From Acidimicrobiales bacterium (GTDB taxonomy: Bacteria; Actinomycetota; Acidimicrobiia; Acidimicrobiales; Aldehydirespiratoraceae), in contig JAQWLJ010000067.1 of NCBI GenBank assembly GCA_029247365.1, positions 1 through 57,688 on the forward strand: 57,688 bases of DNA, read 5' to 3'. The notes beneath the pieces were generated by a model, which made no database searches, was not told the origin of the DNA, and saw only the letters and a list, made by a program, of their open reading frames with translations. The position numbers were made by a program, and so were the translations under genes. Below are positions 54,791 to 57,688 of the stretch, in pieces (position 1 is the stretch's first letter; the number at the start of each line of letters is the position of its first letter).

Positions 54791-56023
54791 ATGCCCGCCA
54801 TGACCACCACCGTCGACGCCAACCGGCGGCACCCGATGGGACAGCGAGAGCTCTTAACCTTCGTCTCGGCTGCGATCGGCCTGATGGCACTTGCGATCGA
54901 CGCCATGCTCCCAGCATTCGACGAGATGCGGGAAACCTTCGGCATGGCGCCTGGCTCGACGCAGATCGGCCACACGCTCACCGCGTTCTTTGCCGGGATT
55001 GCCATCGGTCAACTGGCGTGGGGACCCCTGACCGACCGGTACGGCCGCCGGTCGGTCCTGTACGCCGGACTGGTCTTCTACATCGTGGGAGCGGTCGCCT
55101 CTGCGCTTGCCCCGTCGCTCGGGACCCTCATCGCGGCTCGATTCTTCTGGGGCCTCGGCGCCGGTGGCCCGCGCGTCGTCGTGACGGCGATCGTGCGCGA
55201 CGCCTATGTCGGCCAGGAGATGGCCCGGGCTATGTCGCAGGTGATGGCTGTCTTCATCCTCGTGCCTATCGTGGCTCCCTCGCTCGGCGCTGCCCTCATG
55301 GTCGTCGCCCCGTGGGAAGCGATCTTCTGGCTGTGCGCTTTGGCCGGCGTGGGACTCGGCGTGTGGGCGATCCGACTGCCGGAGACGCTTAGCGAGGACA
55401 ACCGGCGGCCTCTCCGGTTGGGCGAGCTGAGCGATGCCGGTCGCCGAATCGTTCGGACGCGTGTCACGCTCCGCACCACGGTGGCGTCAATCGTCATCCA
55501 AGGAGCGATGACGCTCTACCTCACGACGTCTGAGGTGATCGTCGGCAGGGTCTACGACCGCGACTCCTGGTTCCCCTTCGTGTTCGGGGCGATCGCCGTG
55601 TGTCTTGCGCTCGCCTCGATTACCAACGGTCGCCTCGTCACCCGCGTCGGCCTGTCGCGCAGCATCAGCATGCAGTCGAGGGCGATGGCGGCGACATCAG
55701 CTGGGCTCGTTGCGATCACCGTGGCGTTCGACCTGCCGAACTTTTATGTCTTCCACGCAGCACTGGCGCTGACGGTGTCGTCCTACATGATGATCTCGCC
55801 GAACCTGAATGCGGCAGGCATGGTCCCCATGGGTGACATGGCGGGAACGGCCTCATCGGTGATCAGCGCGACCCGTCTTGGCTTCGGCGCGTTAATCGCT
55901 GCGCTCATGACCGGGGTGATCGGCGACTCGCTGATCGGATTCACGATTGCCACAGCTGCCTTTGCCACGACGGCGGCGGCCGTGGCCGCCGTCTCCATGC
56001 CCGATGACATTGAACTCGCCTAA
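54791..56023 (+). CDS. Bcr/CflA-family drug efflux transporter
   Basis: 410 aa from ATG 54791 (ATG 54800 possible). Twelve membrane segments of the major facilitator fold. Motif A is GPLTDRYGRRSVLYAGLV, and AARFFWGLGAGGPRVVVTAIVRD matches the conserved fourth and fifth helix region of Bcr/CflA proteins. Members expel drugs or small metabolites by proton exchange. Its last bases overlap the convergent small gene. Confidence 0.88.
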   Translation: MPAMTTTVDANRRHPMGQRELLTFVSAAIGLMALAIDAMLPAFDEMRETFGMAPGSTQIGHTLTAFFAGIAIGQLAWGPLTDRYGRRSVLYAGLVFYIVGAVASALAPSLGTLIAARFFWGLGAGGPRVVVTAIVRDAYVGQEMARAMSQVMAVFILVPIVAPSLGAALMVVAPWEAIFWLCALAGVGLGVWAIRLPETLSEDNRRPLRLGELSDAGRRIVRTRVTLRTTVASIVIQGAMTLYLTTSEVIVGRVYDRDSWFPFVFGAIAVCLALASITNGRLVTRVGLSRSISMQSRAMAATSAGLVAITVAFDLPNFYVFHAALALTVSSYMMISPNLNAAGMVPMGDMAGTASSVISATRLGFGALIAALMTGVIGDSLIGFTIATAAFATTAAAVAAVSMPDDIELA

Positions 56024-56214
56024 TCGGTCGGTGGCTTGAGGATCCCTTTGGTGTGGGAACGGATCGTCGGCGAGTCAGCGCCGCCGAGTCCCCGTCCGTA
56101 GATGTCGCTCGAGTCGCGGTAGTACTCCCGCCGCTCGGGCATGGCGACCGCTTCCTTCCGACTCGCCCACATGTCGGTCATGAAGAACTTCACCGCCCCA
56201 AATAGCCGGCGCAT
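56020..56214 (-). CDS. Small hypothetical protein, second of a related pair
   Basis: 64 aa from ATG 56214, overlapping the stop of the next gene upstream as ATGA. It starts MRRLFGAVKFFMTDMWASRK, similar in pattern to the partner protein's start (FLKEIRFMIRDAWATR). A Tyr/Asp/Gly-rich stretch and a Pro/Lys tail follow. No family recognised. Confidence 0.65.
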   Translation of the reverse strand: MRRLFGAVKFFMTDMWASRKEAVAMPERREYYRDSSDIYGRGLGGADSPTIRSHTKGILKPPTD

Positions 56215-56435
56215 CAGTGTCCTTTCTTGAACGACTTCACGTAGTTGTCGGCGCCAGCCTCGGCGTGACGTTGGGCGTTGGTGCGCCAGGCGCTGCCGTG
56301 GCCACCTGCACGGGTGACGTGCGACGACTCCTTGATCGTCTTGGCGAGGGAGTGATCGACCTCGTCTTTGGGTGTACCCCGAGTCGCCCATGCGTCCCGG
56401 ATCATGAAACGGATTTCTTTCAGGAAGTGCGTCAT
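56214..56435 (-). CDS. Small hypothetical protein, first of a related pair
   Basis: 73 aa from ATG 56435. An N-terminal amphipathic helix (MTHFLKEIRFMIRDAWATR) is followed by a Lys/His/Gly-rich hydrophilic stretch (HSLAKTIKESSHVTRAGGHG). It resembles the following gene over the first 20 residues, so the two are probably a diverged duplication translated together. Function unknown. Confidence 0.65.
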   Translation of the reverse strand: MTHFLKEIRFMIRDAWATRGTPKDEVDHSLAKTIKESSHVTRAGGHGSAWRTNAQRHAEAGADNYVKSFKKGH

Positions 56436-56578
56436 CGTGCCACCACGATGACAGAACAATCCGAAAAGGGCAGTAAAGGGCCACCCGAACCTGTGGCACC
56501 ACGTGCTCGCTGGTTCGAACCAACTCACCGGTGACGTCGTCGCCCAGCCCGACATGGTCCGACAGCACACCAGGTTTG

Positions 56579-57442
56579 TCAGGCTGAGAGCAGTACCCGG
56601 GCCACGAGGTCTTGGCCGAAACCGGTGAGGATCGCCAGGTACATGAGGCCTGTGGCCGCCATGACCGCTGAGTACTGCCGCTCCTTCAGCGCTAAACGGC
56701 ACACCACGATAAGTGCACCAGTGCCGATCACCGATGCAACCCAGAACCAGCCGAGGAGTCCGTTGTAGGCGTCGTCGATGTCGCCGTTGAGCACCGAAAC
56801 CATGCCCGTGGGAATCAGGAAGACGATCGTTTCAGGCAGCCACAGGATCCAAGCCCACTTCACCTGCTCGAGAATTGGCGCGCGAGGCAGCCCGGGCTGC
56901 ACCAGATACCAATGCCCCAGCAACATCGCGTCCGACAGGACACCGAGGAACAGGGCCGAGGTGAGGCCCCGCAGCACGGAGAGCAGTTCCATGCTCTCGG
57001 CCATGCCTGCTTCCCAAGACGCCACGACCACTGCGATCATGCCAACCATCGCAGTGACGAGATCGAGTACCGGTGGGAACTCGTCTGCGGTCTTATCGAA
57101 TCGCTGCTCGTCACGGTCGATGCCGGTCATGTCGGCGACGCGTTGGCTACGACGCTCAACGACCTCACGCTGGCCGTCGACCCCGGCAGATTTGCGAGCG
57201 ACCGATACAGCCAGCGTGTACGTGCCAACCACGATGAAGGCGATCGTGCCGATTTCGCGCTCCCACGTCGGTGACGTGATGCCTGCTGCTGTCAGCGAAC
57301 CACCAGCGAGGGCGAGGAATACCAGCCGCTGCAGCCAGCCATACCCGAGCCCCACCTCACGACGGCGTGTGGTGACCCACAAGAACAGCCATCCACCCGC
57401 AGCCCACTGGAGAAGAACAGTCGCCCCGTCGAGTTCAATCAT
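56579..57442 (-). CDS. Multi-spanning membrane protein, unknown function
   Basis: 287 aa with about eight hydrophobic segments (for example LLQWAAGGWLFLWVTTRR, VLDLVTAMVGMIAVVVASW, AWILWLPETIVFLIPTGMV). A charged cytoplasmic loop lies at about residues 84-118 (GQREVVERRSQRV; IDRDEQRFDKTADE). A GHWYLVQPGL motif follows the fifth helix. No named family. Its ATG follows the M24 peptidase stop by 2 bases, so the two are co-transcribed. Confidence 0.75.
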   Translation of the reverse strand: MIELDGATVLLQWAAGGWLFLWVTTRRREVGLGYGWLQRLVFLALAGGSLTAAGITSPTWEREIGTIAFIVVGTYTLAVSVARKSAGVDGQREVVERRSQRVADMTGIDRDEQRFDKTADEFPPVLDLVTAMVGMIAVVVASWEAGMAESMELLSVLRGLTSALFLGVLSDAMLLGHWYLVQPGLPRAPILEQVKWAWILWLPETIVFLIPTGMVSVLNGDIDDAYNGLLGWFWVASVIGTGALIVVCRLALKERQYSAVMAATGLMYLAILTGFGQDLVARVLLSA

Positions 57443-57444
57443 CG

Positions 57445-57688
57445 ATTAGCCGAGAACGGCAAGGTGGTGGTCGACGGTATTGAGTGGGTCGGGGCCGTCG
57501 TCGTCGGCGACGACGATGTCTTCAAGGCGCATGCCCCACTTGCCGGGGATGTAGATGCCGGGCTCAACGGAGAAGGCGTTGCCAGCTTCGAGAGGCGTGG
57601 CGTTCCCTTCGACGATGTAGGGATCTTCGTGGGCTTCAACCCCGATGCCGTGACCGGTGCGGTGGATGAAGTAGCTGCCGTAGCCGGC
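57445..57688 (-). CDS. M24-family metallopeptidase, C-terminal part (5' end beyond window)
   Basis: The last 80 residues of a creatinase/prolidase-type enzyme, cut by the window edge. Visible: [17 protein letters not shown] with a metal His, [14 protein letters not shown] with a metal Glu, and [12 protein letters not shown] with the second Glu. Such enzymes cleave Xaa-Pro dipeptides or act as related aminopeptidases with two metals. It lies immediately upstream of the membrane protein gene, on the same strand. Confidence 0.9.

Noticed and set aside
1-57688. CRISPR arrays, tRNA or rRNA genes, insertion sequences, prophage
   Set aside because: No regularly spaced repeats, no cloverleaf-like or rRNA sequence recognised, and no transposase, integrase or phage structural protein among the reading frames.

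Overview
The window is high-GC actinobacterial DNA. The best guess is a marine-type member of the Acidimicrobiia (Ilumatobacter-like). The support is the frequent GTG/TTG starts, dense ATGA/GTGA stop-start overlaps, a deazaflavin (F420)-type nitroreductase, an LpdA-type flavoprotein as in mycobacteria, LytR-CpsA-Psr wall biology, and several secreted proteins with SLH-like repeats of the form TTGTSxTTFSP. The taxon is inferred from gene content and style, not from a marker gene. I saw no rRNA, tRNA, CRISPR, transposase or integrase.

Layout. (1) 1-8.8 kb is an accessory region: lipoproteins, a DinB-like protein, a CocE-type hydrolase, an SRPBCC protein, an F420-type oxidoreductase, an SLH/beta-propeller protein and an SDR. 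Four direct copies of a roughly 47-bp double-hairpin repeat lie only here, and two pairs of copies each bracket one minus-strand exported-protein gene. (2) 9.1-10.7 kb is a compact cobalt-type nitrile hydratase operon (beta, alpha, accessory). (3) 10.7-23 kb holds nucleotide-sugar and glycosyltransferase genes: galE, a mannose-1-phosphate guanylyltransferase-like gene, a four-gene coupled operon of three GT4 enzymes plus an epimerase, GDP-fucose synthase, UDP-xylose synthase, UDP-glucose dehydrogenase and an LCP ligase. (4) 22.8-26.8 kb is a housekeeping island: birA, a biotin-dependent carboxylase alpha chain and an LpdA-like flavoprotein. (5) 26.8-50.5 kb is a large surface-polysaccharide locus: GT2 and GT4 enzymes, a methyltransferase, a YfhO-like membrane protein, a Wzy-like polymerase, an ABC exporter (Wzm/Wzt), a polyprenyl-phosphate sugar-1-phosphate transferase, a SpoIID-SLH protein, an LPG-synthase-like membrane protein and a Wzx-like flippase. 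(6) 50.5-57.7 kb is mostly housekeeping: a MoeB/rhodanese protein, Sir2, leucyl aminopeptidase, a Bcr/CflA efflux pump, a pair of small related proteins, a membrane protein and the tail of an M24 peptidase.

How it works together. The sugar genes can supply UDP-Gal, UDP-GlcA, UDP-Xyl, probably GDP-Man and, with a GMD that is not in the window, GDP-Fuc. Glycosyltransferases would assemble lipid-linked glycans on a carrier primed by the phosphoglycosyltransferase. Both an ABC route and a Wzx/Wzy route for export are encoded, and the LCP protein could attach the product to the wall.

Genome decay is visible. An FG-GAP/SLH gene has two in-frame stops and a frameshift, an rmlD tail survives as a fragment, and there is an Ig-like relic at 45.65-45.88 kb. 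The SLH/propeller gene has a decamer tandem repeat that puts a stop codon inside its predicted signal peptide. I did not find one clearly new multi-gene system. The best leads are the bracketing repeat family, the decamer repeat at the secreted SLH gene, and the dual-export polysaccharide locus with its small coiled-coil protein.
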